Shown piece after piece: positions 51,631 through 60,101 of a stretch of 64,000 nucleotides of DNA (position 1 is the stretch's first letter; every line of letters starts with the position of its first letter). Below the pieces are notes generated by a model, which saw nothing but the letters and a program-made list of their open reading frames with translations, searched no databases and was not told the origin of the DNA. Location: positions 2,621,633 through 2,685,632 of the forward strand of contig NZ_BCUR01000004.1 in the NCBI RefSeq assembly GCF_003569005.1. Direction: 5' to 3'. The DNA comes from Vibrio superstes. Lineage in GTDB: Bacteria; Pseudomonadota; Gammaproteobacteria; Enterobacterales; Vibrionaceae. A program made the translations under genes and the position numbers.

Positions 51631-52656
51631 TTAATGTGACGCATGCATCGCTAAGGCCGTATCTAGCATCCGATTTGCAAAACCCCATTCATTATCGCAC
51701 CACACTAGCATCTTCACTAGTTGGCCGTCACTGACACGGGTCTGCGAACCATCGACAATCGCACTGTGGGAGTCATGGTTAAAATCTATAGAAACAAGCG
51801 GCGCTTCAGTATAGTCAACTATTGACTGTAATGTACACTGAGATGCCTGCAGGATGGTTTGATTTACGTCATTAACTTTCACATTTGTATCTAAAGTTAC
51901 ACTCAGGTCCATCGCGGTGACATTTACTGTGGGCACACGCACAGATATCGCCTCAAACTTGTTTTCAAATTTCGGAAATATTCTTTCAATCCCTTTGTGA
52001 AGTTTGGTATCCACAGGAATAATCGACTGACTGGCACTGCGTGTTCGTCTCAGATCCGGATGATAGGCATCAATCACCTGCTGGTCATTCATCGATGAGT
52101 GTATGGTAGTAATAGTGCCCCTTTGAATACCGTAGGCGTCATCCAACACCTTGATAATAGGAACAATGCAATTGGTGGTACATGAACCATTAGACACGAC
52201 TCTATGTTCTGGCTTCAGTGTCTCGTGGTTGATACCGTAGATAATGGTGTTATCAAGGTCCTGTGACCCTGGATGAGAAAATAGAACTTTATCCGCTCCA
52301 GCTAAGATATGCTGCTGACCATCCGCTTGAGTGCCATAGACGCCGGTACAATCCAGCACGATATCCACATCAAGATCACGCCAAGGAAGCAAATCCAGCT
52401 CAGCAAGATGCAAGATACGAATCTCATCCTTGCTACCATCGATGTGATGGATGTTCAGATACTCTTGAGTGTGACTAACCTTATGATGAAAGCGCCCATG
52501 ACTGGTGTCATACTGGAGAAGATGCGCCATAGCATCCGGCTGCGCCAGTTCATTAACCGCCACTACCTTTATTAAGTCCTGCTTACCGCTCTCATAAACC
52601 GCCCGCAACACATTGCGCCCGATACGACCAAATCCATTTATTGCGACTCTTAGCAT
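51631..52656 (-). CDS. epd: D-erythrose-4-phosphate dehydrogenase
   Basis: A 341-aa GAPDH-family enzyme acting on erythrose 4-phosphate for pyridoxal phosphate synthesis. NAD-binding VAINGFGRIGRNVLRA, catalytic Cys in SNGSCTTNC. The SMNDQQVIDAYHPDLRRTRSAS segment and the position upstream of pgk point to Epd rather than GapA. I start at ATG 52656 (MLRVAINGFG), with GGGAG 7 bp upstream; the ATG at 52680 lies within the leader. Confidence 0.93.
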   Translation of the reverse strand: MLRVAINGFGRIGRNVLRAVYESGKQDLIKVVAVNELAQPDAMAHLLQYDTSHGRFHHKVSHTQEYLNIHHIDGSKDEIRILHLAELDLLPWRDLDVDIVLDCTGVYGTQADGQQHILAGADKVLFSHPGSQDLDNTIIYGINHETLKPEHRVVSNGSCTTNCIVPIIKVLDDAYGIQRGTITTIHSSMNDQQVIDAYHPDLRRTRSASQSIIPVDTKLHKGIERIFPKFENKFEAISVRVPTVNVTAMDLSVTLDTNVKVNDVNQTILQASQCTLQSIVDYTEAPLVSIDFNHDSHSAIVDGSQTRVSDGQLVKMLVWCDNEWGFANRMLDTALAMHASH

Positions 52657-52697
52657 GGTGTTACTCCCTGCCTGCTTCATGTCTTTTTATTTCATAG

Positions 52698-52717
52698 AAG
52701 TGTATCAGATCACACTT
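52698..52717 (-). promoter_or_regulatory. candidate CRP-cAMP site upstream of epd
   Basis: On the minus strand AAGTGTGATCTGATACACTT has the left CRP half-site TGTGA and a near-symmetrical ACACT six bases on. Its centre is about 52 bp before the epd ATG. CRP control of epd is known in E. coli. It also lies between epd and the divergent islet gene. Confidence 0.5.
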
Positions 52718-52835
52718 TCAAATACATGTTTAGAACAAAAGGTAAAGAAACAAGGCTTGTGACTTGATTGCAAAAAAATATTCATTCAATCTGATAAAAT
52801 ATATGCATTAAAAATTAATCAAGGAATCGAGTTAA

Positions 52836-54635
52836 ATGGAATTAACTAAGCCTTTGAATGAGAAAAATCAGCAACTGAGAGTTCTTGCACCGGTATTAAT
52901 TCTAAGCATCATCTTTAGCCTGATTATGTTTGGTACCTTTTGGGATAAAGTTTCTTCATTAGATCTGTGGGACGATGATGATTACATGAGATTAGTTCAA
53001 ATCTCAGAATGGGTGGCATCTGGAAACTGGTATCTTCAGCCACTAGGGCGCCTCAATCCTGAAGATGGACAAATCATCCACTGGACTAGAGTTCCAGACA
53101 TTGTTCCCTACATTCTAATTAAAGCTTTCACCACTGTTACAGATATAGAAATGGCTACACTGATTTCTATATCAATAACCCCACTACTCTATCTATGTAT
53201 TACGGCAGTTTTAATAGCTGCTACAACGAGCAAGTTATTCGGAAGTCAATACGCATTCATAAGCGCTGTTTACGCCCTTTCATCATATTTGCTCATCAAA
53301 TTTCTTCCAGGTTCAATCGACCATCATAATGTACAACTCTGTATTACAGCTTTTTTTATTCTTTTAATACCTATCAAAGAGTATGAGTTTGAATATAAAA
53401 GAAGAGCATGGGTTCAAGGCATGATGATCGCAATCTCTCTTTGGGTAGGCGTTGCTAACATTTTGTTTTTCATATCCGCATTAAGTATTTTGGTTTTCTA
53501 TGGTATTTTACGAAACGAGAAAGCACTAAAATATGCTTCAACAATATCTTTGAGTGCATTCGTTTTTTCACTAATTTTCGTAATTTTAAACAGACCCTAT
53601 TATGAGTTTTTTGACGTTCATGTCGATGCTATATCAATTGCATTCTCTTTTTGTTTTTTATCAGGGTTCGTATTTTGTGTATTATACTCGACCATTTACC
53701 CTATAAATAACAGCAGATATTTATCTTTCACCTTTAGTCTACTGGCTTCTCTTCTACCCACACTAGCAGCATTCCCTGAATTAGTTACTGACATTGCATA
53801 TAGAGCACACCCAGAAATACTAAAAACTCATTGGATAGATTTAATAAGTGAAACTTTTTCAACCACTCACTACATTATTAAAAATGGATTCTTCTCATCA
53901 TCAAATATAGCAATAATGCTCTTGCCTGCTCTTTTCTCATTACTATTTATTGATAAAAAATCACCAGTAATTAATCACTATTTTATTTTCATACTCTCTT
54001 TATCAATTCCATTTTTATGGCAAGATAGAGCATCTATCACTCCACTATTACTAGCTATCCCATTACAAGCTTATGTAGCCATAAATATATCAAAAAAGAC
54101 CAGTAATAATTTATACAAAGCGTTAATAATATTGATTCTTTCGCCTGTATTTATAGGAGGAGTCTTAGACATTGCACCTAAAACCAATAACCAAGAACTG
54201 TTAGAAAAAACAAATCTAACTGAGCATACTACTAAGAGTAAGCGGTTAGAACATTTATTTTCTGAAATAAACTTTGATAATGAAAAGATCCTCGCTCCGA
54301 TTGACTTTGGAACTAGGATTTTAGCACTAACCAAAGCAAATATAGTTTCTTTGCCCTACCATAGAAACATTAAAGGCAATAGTAATATGATAGAAATATT
54401 CATAAGTACTAACCTTGACTATGTGAAAAAAGAAATAATCAACAATAAAATAACTCACATTATTATTGGTGACGCTCAACAGAGCAAGGTGCTAAAAATC
54501 CTTTCTAGTGAAAATTCATTCATTAATAAATTAGACAGAGGGGAGCTTCCCCCTTGGTTATTGAGAATATATAAACAAAATGGTTTAAGGGTCTTCAAGA
54601 TCAAAGAGCGAACTGAAGGAGTTACTCATGAGTAA
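52836..54635 (+). CDS. GT-C-like polytopic membrane protein (STT3/Gtr-type transferase candidate)
   Basis: A 599-aa inner-membrane protein; I do not know a name for it. After one N-terminal membrane helix (about 15-35) comes an extracytoplasmic loop with DDDD at 46-49, then MRLVQISEW, R72-L-N-P and HW at 82-83. A second loop holds DHHNVQ (162-167), then about eight to ten more helices up to about 440 and a soluble C-terminal domain of about 150 residues. Acidic first loop plus DHH resemble the metal and acceptor motifs of oligosaccharyltransferases (STT3/PglB), and the set DD-MRL-HW-D-DHH recalls a GT-C family seen in other bacteria. AAGGA precedes the ATG. It overlaps the next gene by 8 bp. 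Composition is clearly AT-rich. Confidence 0.6.
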   Translation: MELTKPLNEKNQQLRVLAPVLILSIIFSLIMFGTFWDKVSSLDLWDDDDYMRLVQISEWVASGNWYLQPLGRLNPEDGQIIHWTRVPDIVPYILIKAFTTVTDIEMATLISISITPLLYLCITAVLIAATTSKLFGSQYAFISAVYALSSYLLIKFLPGSIDHHNVQLCITAFFILLIPIKEYEFEYKRRAWVQGMMIAISLWVGVANILFFISALSILVFYGILRNEKALKYASTISLSAFVFSLIFVILNRPYYEFFDVHVDAISIAFSFCFLSGFVFCVLYSTIYPINNSRYLSFTFSLLASLLPTLAAFPELVTDIAYRAHPEILKTHWIDLISETFSTTHYIIKNGFFSSSNIAIMLLPALFSLLFIDKKSPVINHYFIFILSLSIPFLWQDRASITPLLLAIPLQAYVAINISKKTSNNLYKALIILILSPVFIGGVLDIAPKTNNQELLEKTNLTEHTTKSKRLEHLFSEINFDNEKILAPIDFGTRILALTKANIVSLPYHRNIKGNSNMIEIFISTNLDYVKKEIINNKITHIIIGDAQQSKVLKILSSENSFINKLDRGELPPWLLRIYKQNGLRVFKIKERTEGVTHE

Positions 54636-55773
54636 AAAAGATATTGAACTAACTATATTAATGCCTTGTTTGAACGAGTCTGAGACACTACTAACGTGTA
54701 TAACTAAAGCTAAAAAATACATGCAGGATGCTAATATAGAGGGTGAAGTATTAATAGCAGATAATGGCAGCATTGATGACTCTAAATATATAGCTAAAGG
54801 TGCTGGCGCCAGAGTTATCAACGTGGGAAGAAAAGGATACGGAGCAGCTTTACAGGGAGGCATTTCTGAGGCTAGAGGTAAGTATATAATTATGGGCGAT
54901 GCTGATGATAGTTATGACTTTAGTAGCCTAACCCCATTCGTAAAAAAACTTCGCCAAGGTAATGATTTAGTCATGGGCAATAGGTTTAAAGGAGGAATAG
55001 AAAAAGGTGCAATGCCCCCTTTACACAAATATCTAGGAAATCCAATTCTTAGTTTCCTGGGTAGATTATTTTTCAACATAAAATGTAGAGACTTCCATTG
55101 CGGGTTAAGAGGATTCAACAAGCAATCTATCTCTTCATTGAATCTACATACTACAGGCATGGAGTTCGCCAGTGAGATGGTTGTCCGCTCTTCTTTGAGT
55201 GGCCTAAAATTGGAAGAAGTTCCGACTACATTGTCTAATGACGGTCGATCTCGTCCACCACATCTAAACACGTGGCGAGACGGGTGGAGACACTTATGCT
55301 TTCTCTTAATGTATACACCAAAATGGCTATACCTATATCCAGCAATCTCACTCATAACTTTTGGGCTATTAATTATTCTATCTTTACTAACCGGGCCAGT
55401 AACAATTTCTGGGATAGAACTAGAAAATAAAACTTTCTTCGCAGGTTGTTTGAGCTTTTTATTAGGAACTCAAGCTCTATTGATAGGTAAAACAGTACAT
55501 AGATATGCTATAAAATCTGGCCTATTACCTAGTAGTAATAAAAATAAGCCACATCATTTAGAGTCATACGCAATATTAGGCTTTATGCTTACCATTATTG
55601 GAATAGTTTTGAGCTTCTTATGTCTATACCAATGGTCCAAGTTACACTTTGGTGACTTTCAAAGCCCTGTAGCTGATAGGTATATGGTTTTGTCACTCAC
55701 CATTTCAATATGTGGAATGCAGATTTTCTTTAGTTCTTTTTTAAATGCGATAGTAAGTATTGATCACAACTAG
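54628..55773 (+). CDS. membrane-anchored GT2 glycosyltransferase (polyprenyl-phosphate sugar synthase type)
   Basis: A 381-aa protein. Residues about 8-225 are a GT-A/GT2 domain of the dolichyl/polyprenyl-phosphate glycosyltransferase type: MPCLNESETL, ADNGSIDDS, GYGAALQGGI, metal motif DADD at 91-94, MGNRFKG, and RDFHCGLRGF. Four membrane helices follow (about 233-256, 271-290, 316-336, 353-377). Such enzymes put a sugar from a nucleotide donor onto a lipid phosphate on the cytoplasmic side. Its ATG lies inside the end of the preceding gene. The sugar is unknown. Confidence 0.78.
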   Translation: MSKKDIELTILMPCLNESETLLTCITKAKKYMQDANIEGEVLIADNGSIDDSKYIAKGAGARVINVGRKGYGAALQGGISEARGKYIIMGDADDSYDFSSLTPFVKKLRQGNDLVMGNRFKGGIEKGAMPPLHKYLGNPILSFLGRLFFNIKCRDFHCGLRGFNKQSISSLNLHTTGMEFASEMVVRSSLSGLKLEEVPTTLSNDGRSRPPHLNTWRDGWRHLCFLLMYTPKWLYLYPAISLITFGLLIILSLLTGPVTISGIELENKTFFAGCLSFLLGTQALLIGKTVHRYAIKSGLLPSSNKNKPHHLESYAILGFMLTIIGIVLSFLCLYQWSKLHFGDFQSPVADRYMVLSLTISICGMQIFFSSFLNAIVSIDHN

Positions 55774-55812
55774 TCAAATATTACATATAGTACAGATATA
55801 AAGGCGGATAAG

Positions 55813-55863
55813 ATGAGCTCTCCCATAGCTAAAGAAAAAAAAGAATTCTTGATAGAATCTTGA
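55813..55863 (+). other. short start frame and A8 tract before the methyltransferase
   Basis: ATG at 55813 is preceded by AAGGCGG and opens a 16-codon frame (MSSPIAKEKKEFLIES) that stops at 55861-55863. It holds a run of eight A (55835-55842). Moving one base back at this run joins it to the methyltransferase frame as ...AKEKK-RILDRILIHFHQKFSH. A nine-A version would be an ordinary in-frame gene. This could be an indel, a phase-variable tract, a slippage-expressed gene, or a sequencing error. Confidence 0.6.
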
Positions 55864-56486
55864 TTCATTTTCACCAAAAATTCTCCCATAACAATAGAGT
55901 AGAGTTACTATCCAGACTTTTTCACGATGGCATTTCCAGCTTAAATATAGAAGAAAAAGAAATACGTTTTTTGGATATTGGTTGTGGAGATATGAGTATT
56001 TCTAAGTCACTAGCAGTTAAAATCAAAGATTGTCATTATACTTGTATCGACATCTATCCGAATAGGAATAACTGGGTTAATTATCAACAATTCGATGGCA
56101 ACACGATACCTTTCGGTGATAAAACCTATGATATTGCTATTTTCAGCGATGTATTACATCATGATTTTAGCAATATCGAAAGTCTACTTACTGAAGCGCG
56201 AAGAGTGGCAAAATATATAATTATTAAAGACCATTTTGAATATGGCTTTTTTTCTAGGAAAGTGTTGCAAATAGCGGATTTTATAGGAAACTATGGCTAT
56301 GGAGTTTCAATTCCTAATAGGTATCTTTCTCAAGATTACTATAAAGACTTGATTGATAAACTAGGACTACTCGAGTTGAATAGGACTTGGCCTATTAACC
56401 TCTACCCAAACTCTCTTATTGCTGGTGTAATTATTAAGAAAGAATTTCAATTTATTAGTATCCTATCAACAGAAAACCACACATAA
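55860..56486 (+). CDS. class I SAM-dependent methyltransferase, start frameshifted
   Basis: A 208-aa reading frame from a TTG at 55860. Motif I FLDIGCGD (residues 37-44), acidic CIDIYP after strand 2, and DIAIFSDVLHH (91-101) mark a Rossmann-fold methyltransferase; IIIKDHFEYGFFSRKVLQIADFIGNYGYG follows. The TTG has no ribosome-binding site; the natural start is probably ATG 55813 across the A8 tract (see that entry), which would give about 224 residues. It is the third gene of the AT-rich islet. Substrate unknown; a lipid-linked sugar or glycan is a guess from its neighbours. Confidence 0.7.
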   Translation: MIHFHQKFSHNNRVELLSRLFHDGISSLNIEEKEIRFLDIGCGDMSISKSLAVKIKDCHYTCIDIYPNRNNWVNYQQFDGNTIPFGDKTYDIAIFSDVLHHDFSNIESLLTEARRVAKYIIIKDHFEYGFFSRKVLQIADFIGNYGYGVSIPNRYLSQDYYKDLIDKLGLLELNRTWPINLYPNSLIAGVIIKKEFQFISILSTENHT

Positions 56487-56520
56487 TAATTGTTGAATTT
56501 TATAAACATTTCAAATAAAT

Positions 56521-56553
56521 ATGGATGCCAGGCATTATTACCCTGGCATCCAT
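56521..56553 (-). terminator. terminator-like hairpin between the islet and tkt
   Basis: A perfect 12-bp stem (ATGGATGCCAGG and CCTGGCATCCAT) with a 9-nt loop. The minus-strand side is followed by ATTTATTTG. It lies between convergent genes and probably ends tkt, perhaps also the islet transcript. Confidence 0.65.
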
Positions 56554-56571
56554 AAATTACGCTAATTACGC

Positions 56572-58563
56572 TTATAGAAGTTCAATCGCGGTCTTAACTA
56601 CGTTCTCAGTAGTAAAGCCAAACATCTTGAACAATTCGCCTGCTGGAGCAGATTCACCGAAGGTAGTCATACCGATGATCTTGCCACCGAAGCCGACATA
56701 CTTGTACCAGAAATCAGCGATGCCCGCTTCTACTGCGATACGCTTAGTCACTGATGATGGTAGTACTGACTCGCGGTATGCTTCATCTTGCTTATCGAAC
56801 GCGTCAGTAGAAGGCATAGATACAACGCGTACCGCTTTGCCTGCTGCTGTTAGTTCAGCTTGCGCTGTAACCGCTAGTTCTACTTCAGAACCTGTTGCAA
56901 TGATGATTAGCTCTGGAGTGCCAGCACAATCTTTAAGGATGTAAGCACCCTTAGCGATGTCAGCTACTTGAGAAGCGTCACGCTCTTGCTGTGCTAGGTT
57001 TTGGCGAGAGAAGATAAGCGCTGTAGGCGCGTCTTTACGCTCGATAGCCAGTTTCCATGCTACTGCAGATTCAACTTGGTCACATGGACGCCATGTGCTC
57101 ATGTTTGGAGTCAGACGTAGCGAAGCCATTTGCTCAACCGGTTGGTGAGTTGGGCCGTCTTCACCCAGACCGATAGAGTCGTGAGTGTAAACTTGGATGT
57201 TCTGAACCTTCATCAGAGCTGCCATACGCATTGCGTTACGCGCGTATTCCATGAACATTAGGAAGGTTGCGCCGTACGGCACGAAACCGCCGTGCAGAGC
57301 AATACCGTTCATGATAGCCGTCATGCCGAACTCACGTACACCGTAGTGGATGTAATTGCCCGAGAAGTCATTTGCTTCAAGAGATTTAGAGCCAGACCAC
57401 ATGGTTAGGTTTGATGGCGCAAGGTCAGCAGAACCACCCATAAACTCAGGAAGCATTTGACCAAACGCTTCTAGTGCGTTTTGTGATGCTTTACGTGATG
57501 CGATGTTTGCTGGGTTTGCTTGAAGATCCGCAATGATTTGGTTTGCTTTCTCTTCCCACTCAGCTGGAAGTTCGCCGTTAACGCGACGCTTAAGCTCAGC
57601 TGCCTCGAGAGGGTATGCTGCCGCGTAAGCTTCAAATTTCGCATTCCAAGCCGCTTCTTTTGCAGCGCCAGACTCTTTTGCGTCCCACTGTGCGTAGATG
57701 TCAGCAGGAACTTCAAATGGGCCGTGCTCCCAACCAAGAGCCGCTTTAGTCGCAACGATTTCGTCTTGACCTAGTGGTGCGCCGTGGCAGTCATGCGTGC
57801 CTGCTTTGTTTGGAGAACCAAAACCAATCACTGTTTTAGTACAGATAAGTGTTGGACGAGGATCTGCTTTTGCCGCAAGGATAGCCGCGTTGATTGCGTC
57901 GCTATCGTGACCGTCTACTGCTGGAATTACATGCCAGCCGTAAGCTTCAAAACGCTTAGGCGTATCGTCAGAGAACCAGCCTTCAACTTCACCATCGATA
58001 GAGATGCCGTTGTCATCCCAGAAAGCAACAAGCTTGCCAAGGCCTAGAGTACCCGCAAGAGAACATGCCTCGTGTGAGATGCCTTCCATCAGACAACCGT
58101 CACCCATGAATGCATAGGTATAGTGGTCAACGATGTCGTGGCCTTCTTTGTTGAACTGTGCTGCAAGTGCTTTTTCAGCCATTGCCATACCAACAGCGTT
58201 GGTGATGCCTTGACCTAGAGGACCTGTCGTGGTCTCGATACCAGGTGCATAACCATATTCCGGGTGTCCTGGAGTTTTAGAGTGCAACTGACGGAAGTTT
58301 TTAAGGTCATCGATAGATAACTCGTAACCCGTCAAATGAAGCAGAGAGTAGATCAGCATTGATCCGTGACCATTTGACAGAATAAAACGGTCGCGGTCAG
58401 CCCACTCTGGGTTTTGTGGGTTATGGTTCAAATGACCACGCCAAAGAACTTCAGCGATGTCAGCCATACCCATAGGTGCGCCTGGGTGACCAGAGTTAGC
58501 TTGTTGAACACCATCCATGCTAAGAGCACGGATTGCATTGGCTAGATCTTTACGAGAAGACAT
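56572..58563 (-). CDS. tkt: transketolase
   Basis: A 663-aa thiamine-diphosphate enzyme of the pentose phosphate pathway. SGHPGAPMGMADIAEVLW, the ThDP motif GDGCLMEGISHEACSLAGTLGLGKL, central pyrimidine domain with EFGMTAIMNGIALHGG and DSIGLGEDGPTHQPVEQ, and the C-terminal domain. I start at ATG 58563, with AGGAG 5 bp upstream; an in-frame extension of 39 codons upstream has no family likeness. Confidence 0.97.
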   Translation of the reverse strand: MSSRKDLANAIRALSMDGVQQANSGHPGAPMGMADIAEVLWRGHLNHNPQNPEWADRDRFILSNGHGSMLIYSLLHLTGYELSIDDLKNFRQLHSKTPGHPEYGYAPGIETTTGPLGQGITNAVGMAMAEKALAAQFNKEGHDIVDHYTYAFMGDGCLMEGISHEACSLAGTLGLGKLVAFWDDNGISIDGEVEGWFSDDTPKRFEAYGWHVIPAVDGHDSDAINAAILAAKADPRPTLICTKTVIGFGSPNKAGTHDCHGAPLGQDEIVATKAALGWEHGPFEVPADIYAQWDAKESGAAKEAAWNAKFEAYAAAYPLEAAELKRRVNGELPAEWEEKANQIIADLQANPANIASRKASQNALEAFGQMLPEFMGGSADLAPSNLTMWSGSKSLEANDFSGNYIHYGVREFGMTAIMNGIALHGGFVPYGATFLMFMEYARNAMRMAALMKVQNIQVYTHDSIGLGEDGPTHQPVEQMASLRLTPNMSTWRPCDQVESAVAWKLAIERKDAPTALIFSRQNLAQQERDASQVADIAKGAYILKDCAGTPELIIIATGSEVELAVTAQAELTAAGKAVRVVSMPSTDAFDKQDEAYRESVLPSSVTKRIAVEAGIADFWYKYVGFGGKIIGMTTFGESAPAGELFKMFGFTTENVVKTAIELL

Positions 58564-58739
58564 GTCTGCTCCTGAATGCATAAGCAATTTATTAAAAATA
58601 AGTCCTGATCCCAACGGAGGGTGTTGGGCGGCGTTATTGTCGCAAAGCGCCTCTATTACTGCAAACCCTTTCCCGAGCAAAATTCAAACTATGAGAGATT
58701 AATTTGTTTAACATCTCACTATTTTAATTAAAAACTTGC

Positions 58740-58766
58740 GTGAGCCAGCGCAAACGTTTGGCTCAC
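58740..58766 (-). terminator. hairpin in the tkt-metK intergenic region
   Basis: An 8-bp stem (GTGAGCCA and TGGCTCAC) with an 11-nt loop. On the minus strand it is followed by GCAAGTTTTTAATT, like a terminator, yet it points into tkt, 175 bp away. Possibly an attenuator or the end of a short transcript. Confidence 0.35.
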
Positions 58767-58783
58767 TTAAATCGTAAAAAAGC

Positions 58784-58811
58784 TTGTATTTCACACATTC
58801 AAAATTAGAAT
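58784..58811 (+). promoter_or_regulatory. metK: promoter of metK
   Basis: TTGTAT (58784-58789), a 16-bp spacer, and TAGAAT (58806-58811) on the plus strand, followed directly by the MetJ operator. The leader to the metK ATG would be about 85 nt. Confidence 0.65.
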
Positions 58812-58835
58812 AGACGTCTAGAAGTAGAAACACCT
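58812..58835 (+). promoter_or_regulatory. MetJ operator (met boxes) at metK
   Basis: AGACGTCT (58812-58819) is a perfect 8-bp met box. The next two octamers, AGAAGTAG and AAACACCT, each match the box at 5 of 8 positions, giving a tandem array as MetJ needs. It covers the expected start of transcription, so MetJ-SAM would block metK. Confidence 0.75.
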
Positions 58836-58903
58836 ACTAAACAGTACGATTCAAAAGACGCCAAGATGCGTCTTTTCTTAACTAAGAAATAAGGGAGCCC
58901 ATC

Positions 58904-60058
58904 ATGGCTAAGCACCTGTTTACTTCTGAGTCAGTATCAGAAGGCCATCCAGATAAAATCGCAGACCAAATCTCTGATGCGGTTCTAGATGCAATTCTTG
59001 AGCAAGACCCAAAAGCTCGCGTTGCTTGTGAAACCTACGTGAAAACAGGCATGGTAATGGTGGGTGGTGAAGTCACTACCTCTGCTTGGGTTGATATCGA
59101 AGAGCTAACTCGTCAAACCGTTCGTGACATTGGTTACGTGCACTCAGACATGGGCTTTGACGCTGACTCTTGTGCGGTACTAAATACCATTGGTAAGCAG
59201 TCTCCAGACATCAACCAAGGTGTGGATAAAGCAGACCCTAAAGATCAAGGCGCAGGCGACCAAGGTATCATGTTTGGTTACGCGACTAACGAAACACCAA
59301 TCCTAATGCCAGCTCCAATTACTTACTCTCACCTTCTTGTTAAGAAGCAAGCTGAAGTACGTAAGAGCGGCAAACTTGACTTCCTTCGCCCAGATGCGAA
59401 ATCTCAGGTAACATTCCAGTACGACCAAGGTAAGATCGTTGGTATCGATGCTGTTGTTCTTTCGACTCAACACTGTGATTCAGTAACAACACCAGACCTA
59501 CGTGAAGCGGTAATGGAAGAGATCATCAAACCAGTACTTCCTTCAGAGTGGATCAACAAAGACACTAACTTCTTCATCAACCCAACAGGCCGTTTTGTAA
59601 TCGGTGGCCCAATGGGTGACTGTGGTCTAACGGGTCGTAAGATCATCGTTGATACCTACGGCGGCGCAGCTCGTCACGGTGGCGGTGCATTCTCAGGTAA
59701 AGATCCTTCAAAAGTTGACCGTTCTGCAGCTTACGCCGCGCGTTACGTTGCGAAAAACATCGTTGCGGCTGGCATGGCTGACCGTTGTGAGATTCAACTG
59801 TCTTACGCTATCGGCGTTGCTGATCCAACGTCTATCATGGTTGAAACCTTTGGTACTGAGAAAGTAGCTCACGAGATCATCATTGAGGCAGTTCGTCAAA
59901 ACTTCGACCTACGTCCATACGGTCTACAAGAGATGTTGAACCTACTTCAGCCTATCTACAAGCAGACTGCTGCATACGGCCACTTCGGTCGTGAAGAGTT
60001 CCCATGGGAAGCAACAGATAAAGCAGAAACCCTTAAAGATTTCGCTGGCATCAAGTAA
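58904..60058 (+). CDS. metK: S-adenosylmethionine synthase
   Basis: A 384-aa enzyme that makes SAM from methionine and ATP. SEGHPDKIADQISDAVLD, GAGDQGIMFGYATNE and GGGAFSGKDPSKVDRSAAYAAR are the family signatures. AAGGGAG lies upstream of the ATG. MetJ control is likely from the boxes at 58812-58835. Confidence 0.98.
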   Translation: MAKHLFTSESVSEGHPDKIADQISDAVLDAILEQDPKARVACETYVKTGMVMVGGEVTTSAWVDIEELTRQTVRDIGYVHSDMGFDADSCAVLNTIGKQSPDINQGVDKADPKDQGAGDQGIMFGYATNETPILMPAPITYSHLLVKKQAEVRKSGKLDFLRPDAKSQVTFQYDQGKIVGIDAVVLSTQHCDSVTTPDLREAVMEEIIKPVLPSEWINKDTNFFINPTGRFVIGGPMGDCGLTGRKIIVDTYGGAARHGGGAFSGKDPSKVDRSAAYAARYVAKNIVAAGMADRCEIQLSYAIGVADPTSIMVETFGTEKVAHEIIIEAVRQNFDLRPYGLQEMLNLLQPIYKQTAAYGHFGREEFPWEATDKAETLKDFAGIK

Positions 60059-60079
60059 GCTTAAAACTCTATTACTAAG

Positions 60080-60101
60080 ACCTCAGCCATGGTGCTGAGG
60101 T
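60080..60101 (+). terminator. Rho-independent terminator of metK
   Basis: An 8-bp stem (ACCTCAGC and GCTGAGGT, loop CATGGT) followed by a run of T residues on the plus strand. Confidence 0.88.

Noticed and set aside
52681..56571. Integrase, transposase, att site or terminal repeats for the islet
   Set aside because: None is visible on either side; the transfer mechanism is not readable here.
58564..58680. 39-codon extension of transketolase
   Set aside because: No family likeness; AGGAG is placed for the ATG at 58563.
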